Origin: Campylobacterales bacterium
GTDB taxonomy: Bacteria > Campylobacterota > Campylobacteria > Campylobacterales > QNZT01
Length of the DNA: 48,077 nucleotides
Assembly (NCBI GenBank): GCA_027055005.1
Contig: JALUNR010000025.1
Location: 1-48,077, forward strand
Direction: 5' to 3'
Part shown: piece by piece, positions 34,476 to 43,531 of the stretch
Layout: every line of letters starts with the position of its first letter
Position numbering within the stretch: position 1 is the stretch's first letter
Notes under the pieces: model-generated
Told to the model about the DNA's origin: nothing
Seen by the model: the letters and a program-made list of their open reading frames with translations, nothing else
Databases searched by the model: none
Position numbers and translations under genes: made by a program

Positions 34476-35820
34476 TTTTGCGGATAGTATAGTTGCTATT
34501 GCTACTCCTTGTGGTAGTGGGGGGATATCAATAGTAAGGTTAAGTGGAAGTAATTCACTTAATATTGCAAAAAAATTAACAAAAAAAGATAACTTACAGG
34601 CAAGATTTGCTCATCTTTGTTTCTTAAAAGACAGTCAAAATGAAGTTATAGATGAAGCAATTGTGATTTATTTTAAAAATCCTCATAGTTTTACTGGTGA
34701 AGATGTTGTAGAGTTTCAAACTCATGGTGGGAATATGGTTGCATCTATGATAGTGGAAGAGTGCATAAATAATGGTGCAAGATTAGCAAATCCTGGAGAA
34801 TTTAGTAAAAGAGCTTTTTTAAACGATAAAATGGATTTAACTAAAGCAGAAGCTATAACTGCTTTGATAGATGCAAAAAGTAAAGAGGCAGTAAAACTTC
34901 TTTCCAAGCAATTAAAAGGTGAACTTAAAGACTTTGTAGAAGAAATAAGAGATGAACTTGTTGAAATATTGGCTTTTATTGAGGTAAATATAGATTATGC
35001 AGAAGAAGATTTACCAAAGGATTTAGAAAATCAGATACTACAAAAACTCAATAATATACAAGAGAAATTATCTCAAACCCTGATTTCTAGTTCTCTTAGA
35101 GAGGGGATGATAGATGGATATAAAATTTCCATTATAGGTAAACCAAATGTAGGGAAAAGTACAATTTTAAATAAACTTTTAAGCTTTGATAGGGCTATCA
35201 TCAGTGATATTGCTGGAACTACAAGAGATACTATTGAAGAGAGTTTAAGAATAGGAGCTCATTTGGTTAAAATTGTAGATACTGCTGGGATTAGAGAGAG
35301 TAGTGAAGAGATAGAGAAAATAGGGATACAAAGAAGTATAAAAAGTTCATATGAAAGCGATATAATTCTGGCTGTATTTGATCTTAGTCGTCCACTCGAT
35401 GATGAGGATGGAAAGATAATCTCTTTATTAAAAGAGTTGCAAGATAAAGATATAATTATTATTTACAATAAAAAAGATAAAGATAGTGGTGATTTTGATA
35501 AAAAAAAGTTAAAAGATTTTAAAAGTTTACTTTTTAGCAAAGAACAATCCATAGAGGAGATAGTTAAGAGTATAAAAGCTATCTTAGATAAAAATAATTT
35601 TGATGATGGATTAGTTCTTATTTCTAAAAGACAAGTAGATGCAGTAAAAGTAGCAAATAAAGCTATAAAAGAGTCTATATCTAACTTAGAGATAGAAGAA
35701 TTAGAACTTTTTGCCTATAATATAAATGATGCTATAACTGCAATTTCATCAATAACAAAGAGTTTTGATAGAGATGAAATATTAGATAAAATGTTTGGTA
35801 GTTTTTGTTTAGGTAAATAG
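34459..35820 (+). CDS. mnmE: tRNA modification GTPase MnmE
   Basis: With MnmG, installs the aminomethyl-type modification at U34 of tRNA. The 453-residue protein has the N-terminal formyl-THF-binding domain (ADSIVAIATPCGSGGISIVRLSG and FTGEDVVEFQTHGGNMV), a helical domain and an inserted G domain with GKPNVGKSTILNKLL (G1), GTTRD (G2), DTAGIRES (G3) and NKKD (G4), ending in the invariant C-terminal FCLGK whose Cys is essential. The ATG at 34459 lies within the end of khpB. The adjacent TAG stop merges directly into the TATAAT of the next promoter. Confidence 0.96.
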   Translation: MSIENNFADSIVAIATPCGSGGISIVRLSGSNSLNIAKKLTKKDNLQARFAHLCFLKDSQNEVIDEAIVIYFKNPHSFTGEDVVEFQTHGGNMVASMIVEECINNGARLANPGEFSKRAFLNDKMDLTKAEAITALIDAKSKEAVKLLSKQLKGELKDFVEEIRDELVEILAFIEVNIDYAEEDLPKDLENQILQKLNNIQEKLSQTLISSSLREGMIDGYKISIIGKPNVGKSTILNKLLSFDRAIISDIAGTTRDTIEESLRIGAHLVKIVDTAGIRESSEEIEKIGIQRSIKSSYESDIILAVFDLSRPLDDEDGKIISLLKELQDKDIIIIYNKKDKDSGDFDKKKLKDFKSLLFSKEQSIEEIVKSIKAILDKNNFDDGLVLISKRQVDAVKVANKAIKESISNLEIEELELFAYNINDAITAISSITKSFDRDEILDKMFGSFCLGK

Positions 35821-35826
35821 TATAAT
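35821..35826 (+). promoter_or_regulatory. -10 promoter of the M14 peptidase gene
   Basis: TATAAT starts at the base following the mnmE stop codon. Predicted transcription start near 35833; GGTAGGA provides the ribosome-binding site ahead of TTG 35850. The upstream part of the promoter lies within the mnmE coding sequence. Confidence 0.55.
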
Positions 35827-35849
35827 TACAAAAAAATTAGGTAGGAAAA

Positions 35850-38420
35850 TTGAGACAACAATACATATCATATGATGAAACAATAGCATTTTTAAAAAAT
35901 GCCCAGAAAAAATACCCCAATTTTATAAAGCTAGAGAGTATTGGTAAAAGTTATGAGCAAAGGGATATTTACCTTGTAACTCTAAGTTTTGATGTCCAAA
36001 ATGCAAATAAAAAACCAGCTCTTTTATATACTGGAACTATTCATGCAAGAGAGTGGATAGGAATAGAACTTGCAGTTGCTTTTATAAAAAAATATCTTCA
36101 AGATAAAGATTTTGATCCTAGACTTGAAGCCATATTTAAAACTACAACTATGTATATAGTTCCTTGTTTAAATCCTGATGGATTTGAATACAGTAGAAAT
36201 CACTTCTCTTTTTGGAGAAAAAATAGAAGAAAAAATGCAGATGGAACAATAGGTGTTGATTTAAATAGAAACTTTAGTATTGAGTGGCCAAGAAGTAAAA
36301 ATACATCTTCAAATGTATATGGAGGTTCAGCTCCTTTTAGTGAAAGTGAAACTATGTCTATAAAAAACTTTGTTGATTCTCATCCAAATATAACTATTGC
36401 TCTTGATTATCACTCTCAAGGAAATGTTTTTTTTCCTTCTCATGATTTTAGGCATGAAGATACAATAGATACTACTGATATGAATGTTCTATGTGCAAAT
36501 ATGGCAAGCGAGATATATAAAGTAAGTGGACGAAAATATGGTATAGATCAAGGAAAACCACCTGCTAGTTTGATAGGTGGAAGTGGTAGAGAATACTACT
36601 ACTCAAAAGGAATACTAGCCACTGTTGTAGAAGTTGGTACTAGAAATATAAGCGATTACGAAGATGATATGAGTGAACATATAAGTGAGCATATACCAGC
36701 GATTTTAAAAGCTCTTGAAGAAGTTCCAAATTATTCAAAACAAAATAAATTAAAAAGAGTTCAAAATTTCCAGATAAAAAGTTTAAATTCAAAAGAAGTT
36801 ACTTTAAAATGGGAGTATGATTGTGATAAAAATACTTATTTTGAAATATATAGAAACATAAAGGATAAACAAGCATGTCTTAGAAGAACTCTTATCACAA
36901 CAACTAAGTCAAAAACTTACACAGATACTACAGTTGAGAGTTCCACAAACTATTTTTATTATATAAGGGCAGTAGATAAGTCAAGTAGATTAAAATCTCC
37001 TTTTGCTCCTCGAATTGAACTTAAAACTGCTCCAGCTAGAGATGAGTTTTTTAAAACTTTATATGCTTTGCAAAAAGATAGTGGATATCTATCAAATATT
37101 TCTAAGAAAAATAGAGAGCATTTTGGTAAAAATTCTCTTTTTGTTGGAGTTAGTAAATCAAAAGGTATATGTGAAAGTTTGATAAGTTTTTCTTTTAGTT
37201 CTACTCCTGATAATGCTATTTTAAAAAAATCAAAATTTCACTTTTATCCAATAAATAGAGTTTCTGTAAAAATAGAAAAGTTTGGTGAATGGAATATAGG
37301 ATTAATAAGAGATAATCTTGATTCTATCTATGATTTTAATGATGTTGCAGATGCAAAAATAAAAGATATTGGTAAAGCAATCTCATCAAATGAGTTAGCT
37401 CAAGGTATATGGCAAGATTGGGAACTTAGTGAGTATCAAGCAAAATATTTGGAAAAAGACATAGATAAAAATATAGTTAGATTTAAAGCATTTGGTCCTA
37501 AAACTTTAAAAATAGGCAGAGAATCTCAAGTGATGCAGTGGGATTTGGGATATGGAAAGTTTGGATTTGGGCTTAATTTTCGACCAAAGTTAGATATAGT
37601 TTATACCTTACCACCTATTGAGTTGAAAATAAATCCATATAAAGTGATATCTATTTCCAAAGATGAAATCTTTGATAAGCAGATAGTTTGTGGATTTGAT
37701 AAAAATGCAAATAAAATATATAGCTACATAGAGTTTGACCTTTCTCCTTTGCCTACAAAAAGAAATCATATTATAACATTGGGTTTTATTAAGTTATATC
37801 TAAAAGAGTTAAATTCAAAAGAAAATCTTAGATTTCATATACATATGGTTGATGCTTTAAAAACTATAAATTTAAAAACTATAAAAAGTGCTACTAACAT
37901 AGAAAAAATAGGATATGATAAAAGTGTAATAGATATAAAACAAGATGATGATTTAGAATTTATATTTGATAGTTATTCTATTGAACAATTAGAAGAAAGA
38001 TGGGATAAAAAAATAGCATTTATCATAATCCCAACTTATCACAAACAATTAACAAAAAATGCTTATGTAACTTGGAAGTTTAAAAAACAAGGCAATAGCT
38101 CAAATCTAAGTATCCATTATATTAAAAAAAGAAGAACACATTTACCAGAGGTTACAAATCCAAAATTTTCTTATGAAAATGGTAAAATCAAACTATCATG
38201 GAAAAATCCAAAACATAAAGATTTTGTAGGTGTATATGTAGTAAAAAATCCTTTTAGAATCCCTAAAAATCCATTTGACGGACAAAAAGTATATGCTGGA
38301 AGTGATAATTTTACAATCGATACATTTGGAGCAACAGATATAAATAAATATTATACAATTTTTACTTATGACAATGTACCAAACTTTTCCAAAGGAGTAA
38401 GTGTAGAGTTTATGATTTAA
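35850..38420 (+). CDS. M14 zinc carboxypeptidase with fibronectin-III and DNRLRE/CBM96-like domains, no signal peptide
   Basis: An 856-residue protein starting at TTG 35850; a TAG in frame 12 bases upstream rules out a longer start. Residues 1-290 form a complete M14 domain: zinc ligands H65 and E68 (GTIHAREW), H188 (LDYHSQGN), substrate Arg140 (DLNRNF) and catalytic E261 (TVVEVGTRN). A fibronectin-III-like domain follows (about 300-390), then two DNRLRE/CBM96-like beta-sandwiches (about 405-590 and 600-760, the second with YIEFDLSPLP) and a final FnIII-like domain. This architecture is typical of exported proteins, yet the N-terminus (MRQQYISYDETIAFLKNAQK) has no signal peptide or membrane anchor. 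Substrate could be peptidoglycan peptides or proteins. Domain calls after 300 are by pattern only. Confidence 0.83.
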   Translation: MRQQYISYDETIAFLKNAQKKYPNFIKLESIGKSYEQRDIYLVTLSFDVQNANKKPALLYTGTIHAREWIGIELAVAFIKKYLQDKDFDPRLEAIFKTTTMYIVPCLNPDGFEYSRNHFSFWRKNRRKNADGTIGVDLNRNFSIEWPRSKNTSSNVYGGSAPFSESETMSIKNFVDSHPNITIALDYHSQGNVFFPSHDFRHEDTIDTTDMNVLCANMASEIYKVSGRKYGIDQGKPPASLIGGSGREYYYSKGILATVVEVGTRNISDYEDDMSEHISEHIPAILKALEEVPNYSKQNKLKRVQNFQIKSLNSKEVTLKWEYDCDKNTYFEIYRNIKDKQACLRRTLITTTKSKTYTDTTVESSTNYFYYIRAVDKSSRLKSPFAPRIELKTAPARDEFFKTLYALQKDSGYLSNISKKNREHFGKNSLFVGVSKSKGICESLISFSFSSTPDNAILKKSKFHFYPINRVSVKIEKFGEWNIGLIRDNLDSIYDFNDVADAKIKDIGKAISSNELAQGIWQDWELSEYQAKYLEKDIDKNIVRFKAFGPKTLKIGRESQVMQWDLGYGKFGFGLNFRPKLDIVYTLPPIELKINPYKVISISKDEIFDKQIVCGFDKNANKIYSYIEFDLSPLPTKRNHIITLGFIKLYLKELNSKENLRFHIHMVDALKTINLKTIKSATNIEKIGYDKSVIDIKQDDDLEFIFDSYSIEQLEERWDKKIAFIIIPTYHKQLTKNAYVTWKFKKQGNSSNLSIHYIKKRRTHLPEVTNPKFSYENGKIKLSWKNPKHKDFVGVYVVKNPFRIPKNPFDGQKVYAGSDNFTIDTFGATDINKYYTIFTYDNVPNFSKGVSVEFMI

Positions 38421-39172
38421 ACTTTTAACTCACTTATTCCATCAATAAACTGCCTTATTATAGGGTCGTTTGTTGTTTTGAAAAATTCTGGTTTATTATC
38501 AGCTTTTATATGTTTGTTGTATAACATTATCATTTGATCTGCTATTTTAAAGCTTTCTTTTATGTCATGAGAAATAACAACAGAGGTGATACCTAATTCA
38601 TTTCTTAGTTTTACAATTAACCGACTTATAAGATCACTTGCTATCGGGTCTAATCCACTTGTTGGTTCATCATATAAAATAATCTCTGGATGTAGTATGG
38701 TAGTTCTAGCAATTGCTGCTCTTTTTTGCATACCACCACTTAATTCATGAGGATATAGGTGTAAAACATCATCAGGTTTCAATCCCACTAGTTCTAAACT
38801 CTCATTTACCTTTCTTTTTATCTGTTTTTGTGAAAGCTTTGTATGCTCTACTAGTGGAAAAGAAACATTTTCATAGATATTCATACTATCAAATAAAGCA
38901 CCAAATTGAAAAGCAAATCCAACCTTTTTTCTCAAATCTAGCAATTGTTTTTCATTACATTTTGGAACACTGATACCATTTACTAAAATATCCCCACTTG
39001 TAGGTTTTATAAGTCCTACTATATGTTTTATGATAGTTGACTTTCCACTTCCTGATGGTCCCATAACAACTGTTATATCTTTTTTTTTGATATTAAATGA
39101 TACATCTTCTAAAACACTTTTTTTACCAAAGCTTTTATAAACATGTTTAAATTCAATTACACTCAATGACAA
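38417..39172 (-). CDS. mlaF: ABC transporter ATPase, MlaF type
   Basis: ATP-binding subunit of a phospholipid/Mla-type (MCE) transporter. The 251 residues have Walker A GPSGSGKST, Q-loop AFQFGALFDSMNIYENVSFPL, signature LSGGMQKRAAIAR, Walker B IILYDEPTSGLDP and the switch His region SVVISHDIKES. The AFQFGALFDS(M/L)...ENVAFPL stretch and IADQMIMLYNKHI are hallmarks of MlaF. It overlaps prmC by 20 bases and converges with the M14 gene, their stop codons overlapping by 4 bases. The partner permease (MlaE) and MCE protein (MlaD) are not next to it. Confidence 0.85.
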   Translation of the reverse strand: MSLSVIEFKHVYKSFGKKSVLEDVSFNIKKKDITVVMGPSGSGKSTIIKHIVGLIKPTSGDILVNGISVPKCNEKQLLDLRKKVGFAFQFGALFDSMNIYENVSFPLVEHTKLSQKQIKRKVNESLELVGLKPDDVLHLYPHELSGGMQKRAAIARTTILHPEIILYDEPTSGLDPIASDLISRLIVKLRNELGITSVVISHDIKESFKIADQMIMLYNKHIKADNKPEFFKTTNDPIIRQFIDGISELKV

Positions 39173-39965
39173 ATCCTCTATCCATTTTGGCTAAATCTTT
39201 ATAAAAATAAAAGTTGTTTAACCCTTTTTTGATAAAATACTCTCTTAACGGAGCTTTCTGATCATATCCTATTTCACAGATTAAATACTTAGGTTTTCTT
39301 ATTATAGCCAAATCAACTATATTTTTTAATATTTCATCTCCAACTTCCCCACCAAAGAGTGCATCTCGTGGCTCATATGTAAGATTTTTATCTATTTTAA
39401 AGCTATTTTTTATATAAGGTGGATTTGAAACAATTATATCAAATTTTTCATTTATACCATCAAGATAAGGAGTGTTTTTAACTATTATATCTTTTGCATC
39501 GAAGTCTAAAATATTTTTTTTAGCTATTTGTATAGCTTTTGGATTTATATCAGTTGCTATTATTTTTGCATTTAAAAGTTTTGATAAAATAATAGAAATT
39601 ATTCCACTTCCTATGCCAATTTCTGCTATTTTTGGATTTTTGGGTAAGTTTAATCTTAAAACTTCATCTATCAAAAGTTCAGTTTCAGGACGAGGAATAA
39701 GACAATCAAAATCTATAAAAAAATTCTCCCCATAAAAGCTAACATTTTTAGTTATATACTCCAAAGGAATCTCACAAGATCTTTGTTTTACTAATTCAAA
39801 ATACTTATCATCAACCAATTCATTTTCATGCAATAAAAGATAAGTGTTATCTTTTTGTAAAAAGTGGCACAGTAGAAGCCTTGCCTCTTTTTGTGGATTT
39901 TCTAAATTTGAGAGAGCTAAAGAGGCTTCTTTTATCGCCTCTTTAATATTATATTTTTTTTCCAA
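39153..39965 (-). CDS. prmC: Peptide chain release factor N5-glutamine methyltransferase
   Basis: Methylates the GGQ glutamine of release factors 1 and 2. The 270-residue protein has the N-terminal helical domain (EARLLLCHFLQKDNTYLLLHE), PLEYITKNVSFYGENFFIDFDCLIPRPETELLI, the SAM site IAEIGIGSGIISIILSKLL and the catalytic IVSNPPYIKNS, then YEPRDALFGGEVGDEIL. All are standard PrmC/HemK features. It overlaps the M48 peptidase gene by 17 bases and the MlaF-like gene by 20. Confidence 0.95.
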   Translation of the reverse strand: MEKKYNIKEAIKEASLALSNLENPQKEARLLLCHFLQKDNTYLLLHENELVDDKYFELVKQRSCEIPLEYITKNVSFYGENFFIDFDCLIPRPETELLIDEVLRLNLPKNPKIAEIGIGSGIISIILSKLLNAKIIATDINPKAIQIAKKNILDFDAKDIIVKNTPYLDGINEKFDIIVSNPPYIKNSFKIDKNLTYEPRDALFGGEVGDEILKNIVDLAIIRKPKYLICEIGYDQKAPLREYFIKKGLNNFYFYKDLAKMDRGFVIECN

Positions 39966-41148
39966 GTCTTTTAAGTCTTTCTACAAGTGGTGGATGAGTA
40001 AAGTAGAAAAATATATACACAGGATGAGATTTTGGAAATGATTTATTTTCATTTGCCAATTTTTCTAGTGCATTAGCTAGTGCCACTTCATTTTCACACT
40101 CTGCTCCATATTCATCAGCTGCATATTCATTTGCTCTACTTACTATTCCAAAAATAGGCATAAATAAAAATGATAAAATAGGAGAAAAAAGTAAAAATAT
40201 AGCTATAATAGAATAAGGCTCTTTTATAATACCAAAGCTATTAAAAATTTCAATGGGTAAGTTTCCAAAGATAAAAAACATTAAAAACATAAGTCCCCCC
40301 ATCATAAAAATATTTTTAAATATATCTTTATGTTTAAAATGTCCTAACTCATGTCCCAAAACAGCTAAAAGTTCATTTTTATTTAATTTTTGGATTAAAG
40401 TATCATATAAAACTACTCTTTTTGATTTTCCAAGTCCACCAAAATAAGCATTTAGACGATTATCTCTTTTACTAGCATCTATGGTAAAAACTCCACTTGC
40501 TTTAAGTCCAGCATATTTTAAAAGATTTTCAATAGAATTTTTTAAATCTTCATCTTTTAAAATTTCAAACTTATTAAATATTGGAGCTATTAAAGTAGGA
40601 TAAATCATATTGATAAATAAGATTAAGATAAATATCAATCCAAATCCATAAAGCCACCAATTTTCAAATTTTTGGATGATAAGTGCTATAAGATATATAA
40701 CTCCTCCACCAAATATAGCTGTAAGAAGTATAGATTTTATATTGTCAGTTAGATATAATTTTAAGTCTATATTTGAAAAGCCAAATTTCTTATCTAAATA
40801 AAAACTTTTATAGATATCAAAGGGAAGTGAAACAAGATAATTTATTCCTAAAAAAGTTAAAATATAAATCACACTTTTTATGGATATATTATTGATAGAT
40901 ATAATATTTTCTAGCCATCTAAGACCAAATCCTATCCAAAACAAAAACATAAAGTAATCAACCAAATCACTTAAAATACTCATTCTTTCACTAGCTATTT
41001 TATATTTAGCTGCTTTTATATAATTTGATGGTAAAAGTATAACTGGAGTTTCACTTTTTTCTTTTGAAACATATCCTATTTCCATTACTGAAATATATAT
41101 CTTTAGTAGGATATATAAAAAGTATATTATTCCTATTGTTAGTAGCAT
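39949..41148 (-). CDS. M48-family (Ste24/CAAX protease-like) membrane metallopeptidase
   Basis: A 399-residue integral membrane peptidase. Zinc motif HELGHFKHKD (HExxH) near residue 264 and the downstream Glu in EYAADEYGAE match Ste24-like M48 proteases, as do multiple membrane helices in the N-terminal half (LLTIGIIYFLYILLKIYI, VIYILTFLGINYLVSLPF), the FGFSN-DLKLYLTDNIKS cytosolic segment and the RDNRLNAYFGGLGKSKRVVLYDTLI stretch. The segment HPVYIFFYFTHPPLVERLKRL closes the protein as in the family. In bacteria without prenylated CAAX proteins such enzymes probably act in membrane protein quality control. Start overlaps the dsbD stop by one base. Confidence 0.9.
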   Translation of the reverse strand: MLLTIGIIYFLYILLKIYISVMEIGYVSKEKSETPVILLPSNYIKAAKYKIASERMSILSDLVDYFMFLFWIGFGLRWLENIISINNISIKSVIYILTFLGINYLVSLPFDIYKSFYLDKKFGFSNIDLKLYLTDNIKSILLTAIFGGGVIYLIALIIQKFENWWLYGFGLIFILILFINMIYPTLIAPIFNKFEILKDEDLKNSIENLLKYAGLKASGVFTIDASKRDNRLNAYFGGLGKSKRVVLYDTLIQKLNKNELLAVLGHELGHFKHKDIFKNIFMMGGLMFLMFFIFGNLPIEIFNSFGIIKEPYSIIAIFLLFSPILSFLFMPIFGIVSRANEYAADEYGAECENEVALANALEKLANENKSFPKSHPVYIFFYFTHPPLVERLKRLGKKI

Positions 41149-42824
41149 TATTTTAAAACCTCTTTTAACATTTTCTCAAAAACCTTTGGTTTTTTATATC
41201 CTATTATATTTTTACTAACAAGTAGTTTTCCATCTTTAAAAAATAGTATTGCTGGTGGTCCTACAAGTTTAAATCTATCAAGTAATCTTTTATCTTTATT
41301 AGTATTGTTGGTTATATCAACTCTTAAAAGTTTAAATCTTTTCATAAGTTCAACCACTTTTTTATCTCTAAAAGTTATCTCTTCAAGCTCTTTACAAGAA
41401 ACACACCACTTAGCCGTGAAATCAACCAGCACTGGCTTACGAGAGTTTTTTACCACTTCATCTAATTTCTTCTCATCTACATACTCAAAAGTTAAACTAC
41501 TTTTACTTACTTCAAAAGGTTTTAGTGGATTTGTAGCTCCCATCATTGCTCCATAAAATAAAACTCCACTTATTAACAAAAATATCACTGATGGTACAAC
41601 AAAAACTTTTTTTACTAATCCTATTAAGCCCATTAAGATAAAAAATCCAGCCCAAATATACATCATAATATGAGGTTCAACTATCCTATCTATCATCCAA
41701 AGAGCTATTAAAAGCATTATAACACCAAAAATTTGTGAAACTTTACTCATCCATCCCCCTGGTTTTGGCATAAATTTTCCAGCTCCAGCTCCCACTAAAA
41801 GAAGAGGCATTCCCATACCAATACTCATAACAAACAAAGCAATACCACCTATAAAAGCATCGCCCGTTTGTCCTATATAAACCAAAGCTCCAGCAAGGGC
41901 AGGGGCAACACAAGGACCAACTATCAAAGCAGATAAAAATCCCATAATAGCTACACCGATAAGTCCACCTCTATTTCCAGCTTGATTTGATTTTGCATTT
42001 AGTTTGTTTTGTAAGGATTGTGGAAGTTCTATCGCATAATAACCAAACATAGAAAATGCCAGCGCCACAAAGATAAGAGCAAAAGATATAATTATAATAG
42101 GATTTTGCATCATAGCTTGTATATTAAACTGTGATCCAAAAAGTCCAGCTAATATACCAGCTATTGTATAAGCTACACTCATAGAAAGAATATAAACTAA
42201 AGATAATCCTATTCCTTTTAATGGTGTCATCTCTTTTTCTTTTGAAGAGGATACTATGATAGAGGATAGTATAGGAATCATTGGAAATATACAAGGAGTT
42301 AAGGCTAAAAGTAATCCAAACCCAAAAAACATTGCCACTATACTAAATAATGAACCATGTTTTAAAGTGTCAACTATTTTTCCTTCTTCACTCATATCTT
42401 TTTTTATTTTTACTTTTTTACCAAGATTGGCTTTTAAAGCAAAAGTTTTAGAAAAGGGTGGATAACAAAGTCCTTTATCACTACAACCCATAAGTTCTAC
42501 TTTTAGGCTAAAGTTCTTTTGATTTATATTTTTAAGTGGGATTTTTATAGTAAGATTTTTGTTATAAACCATCATCCCCATACTATCTTTATGAGCTTTT
42601 GGTTTGATAGCAAACTTTGTCACATTTTCTTTTTTAGGTTTTGTAACTAAAAACTTGAACTCTTTTTTATATACATGAATATCTTTTGCCAACTTTATAT
42701 CTATAACTACATCTCTTTCAATAACCTTTGCATTTATACCAAATGCTTTATCAGCTGGCAAAAATTTATTTCCAAAAGAGAAAAGTGAACTTAAAAATAG
42801 GGTTAAAAAAAGTAAATATTTCAT
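41148..42824 (-). CDS. dsbD: Thiol:disulfide interchange protein DsbD
   Basis: Moves reducing power from cytoplasmic thioredoxin to periplasmic proteins. The 558-residue protein has a signal peptide (LLFLTLFLSSLFSFG), an N-terminal alpha domain with the reactive pair CSDKGLCYPPF, a central eight-helix domain with the conserved Pro/Cys segments ALTPCIFPMIPILSSI and IVGPCVAPALAGAL, and a C-terminal thioredoxin-like gamma domain with KWCVSCKE (C474, C477). All six redox cysteines are visible. First gene of the dsbD - M48 - prmC - mlaF unit; a TAAAAT at 42857-42852 on the minus strand may be its -10. Confidence 0.95.
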   Translation of the reverse strand: MKYLLFLTLFLSSLFSFGNKFLPADKAFGINAKVIERDVVIDIKLAKDIHVYKKEFKFLVTKPKKENVTKFAIKPKAHKDSMGMMVYNKNLTIKIPLKNINQKNFSLKVELMGCSDKGLCYPPFSKTFALKANLGKKVKIKKDMSEEGKIVDTLKHGSLFSIVAMFFGFGLLLALTPCIFPMIPILSSIIVSSSKEKEMTPLKGIGLSLVYILSMSVAYTIAGILAGLFGSQFNIQAMMQNPIIIISFALIFVALAFSMFGYYAIELPQSLQNKLNAKSNQAGNRGGLIGVAIMGFLSALIVGPCVAPALAGALVYIGQTGDAFIGGIALFVMSIGMGMPLLLVGAGAGKFMPKPGGWMSKVSQIFGVIMLLIALWMIDRIVEPHIMMYIWAGFFILMGLIGLVKKVFVVPSVIFLLISGVLFYGAMMGATNPLKPFEVSKSSLTFEYVDEKKLDEVVKNSRKPVLVDFTAKWCVSCKELEEITFRDKKVVELMKRFKLLRVDITNNTNKDKRLLDRFKLVGPPAILFFKDGKLLVSKNIIGYKKPKVFEKMLKEVLK

Positions 42825-42881
42825 GAAAGTATCCTAAAAGTAGTTTTTTGTATTTTAGTTTTTTATGATTAATATGAAGTT

Positions 42882-42917
42882 AAAAAAAGTATAAAGCTAA
42901 AAAAACTTTATACTTTT
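42882..42917 (-). terminator. Intrinsic terminator after the Kbp-like LysM gene
   Basis: A perfect 12-base stem, AAAAGTATAAAG (42885-42896) and CTTTATACTTTT (42906-42917), with a 9-base A-rich loop lies 7 bases beyond the LysM stop. On the minus strand the stem continues into a run of T residues (through 42882), the form of a Rho-independent terminator separating the LysM gene from dsbD. Confidence 0.75.
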
Positions 42918-42923
42918 AATTTT

Positions 42924-43367
42924 TTAATTAAATACTGATGGATCAAAATTTGGTATAACTATTGTTTGACCTGGATAGATTTTATCTGCATCTTTTATTA
43001 CTTCTTTGTTTGCAGCTACTATATCAGTGTATTTCGCACCATTTTTATAGTACATTTCAGCTATTTTCCAAAGAGTATCTCCTTTTTGGATAACATAAAG
43101 AGTTTCTTCTTTAGAATTTGTTAAATCACTTGTATCAACTTTACTAACACCTTCTATATTCCCTGCAATCAATGCAACTTTTGTAGCTGTTTCACTATCT
43201 TTTGCATCACCTTTTATTTTTACAGTATCTCCATCAACATCTACTTTAAGTCCATCAACAGGAGTGTCATCAAAACTACTCTCTATTTCACTTTTTACAG
43301 CTTCATTGTCATCACCTTCACCCAAAAGTTTTTTACCTGCATCTTTGATAAAATCAAAAAAACCCAT
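42924..43367 (-). CDS. kbp: Kbp/YgaU-like BON-LysM protein
   Basis: The 147-residue protein starts MGFFDFIKDAGKKLLGEGD, has a BON domain (about 25-85, VDGLKVDVDGDTVKIKGDAKD, GNIEGVSKVDTSD) and a C-terminal LysM domain (about 95-142, YVIQKGDTLWKIAEMYYKNG, ADKIYPGQTIVIP). Order, size and N-terminus match E. coli Kbp (YgaU), a cytoplasmic potassium-binding protein needed at high K+ ; no signal peptide is present, in agreement. Single-gene unit with its own promoter and terminator. Confidence 0.9.
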   Translation of the reverse strand: MGFFDFIKDAGKKLLGEGDDNEAVKSEIESSFDDTPVDGLKVDVDGDTVKIKGDAKDSETATKVALIAGNIEGVSKVDTSDLTNSKEETLYVIQKGDTLWKIAEMYYKNGAKYTDIVAANKEVIKDADKIYPGQTIVIPNFDPSVFN

Positions 43368-43531
43368 AACATCTCCTTAAATAATTTTTGAATATTTCTA
43401 AAAATTGAAAATTCTTCGATAAGATTATAGCATAATAATATTTTATATTACTTATTATCAAGAGAATATTTATTCTCTATGTTAAATATTTTTAGATATA
43501 ATCTTATTAAACAGCATTTTGGAGTGGTAAG
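43368..43531. promoter_or_regulatory. Divergent promoter region between kbp and purE, with a palindrome
   Basis: Minus strand: TATAAT at 43429-43424 in an extended form (TGCTATAAT) drives the Kbp-like gene; AAGGAGA precedes its ATG. Plus strand: TATAAT at 43497-43502 after TTTTTAGA drives purE, with GGAG before TTG 43532. A perfect 8-base palindrome AGAGAATA-TT-TATTCTCT occupies 43461-43478, about 18 bases upstream of the purE -10, the position of a repressor or activator site. Confidence 0.6.

Noticed and set aside
31435..35820. rpmH-rnpA-yidD-yidC-khpB-mnmE as a marker of the replication origin
   Set aside because: No dnaA or dnaN in the window and I saw no cluster of DnaA boxes; in Campylobacterota this block is often away from oriC.
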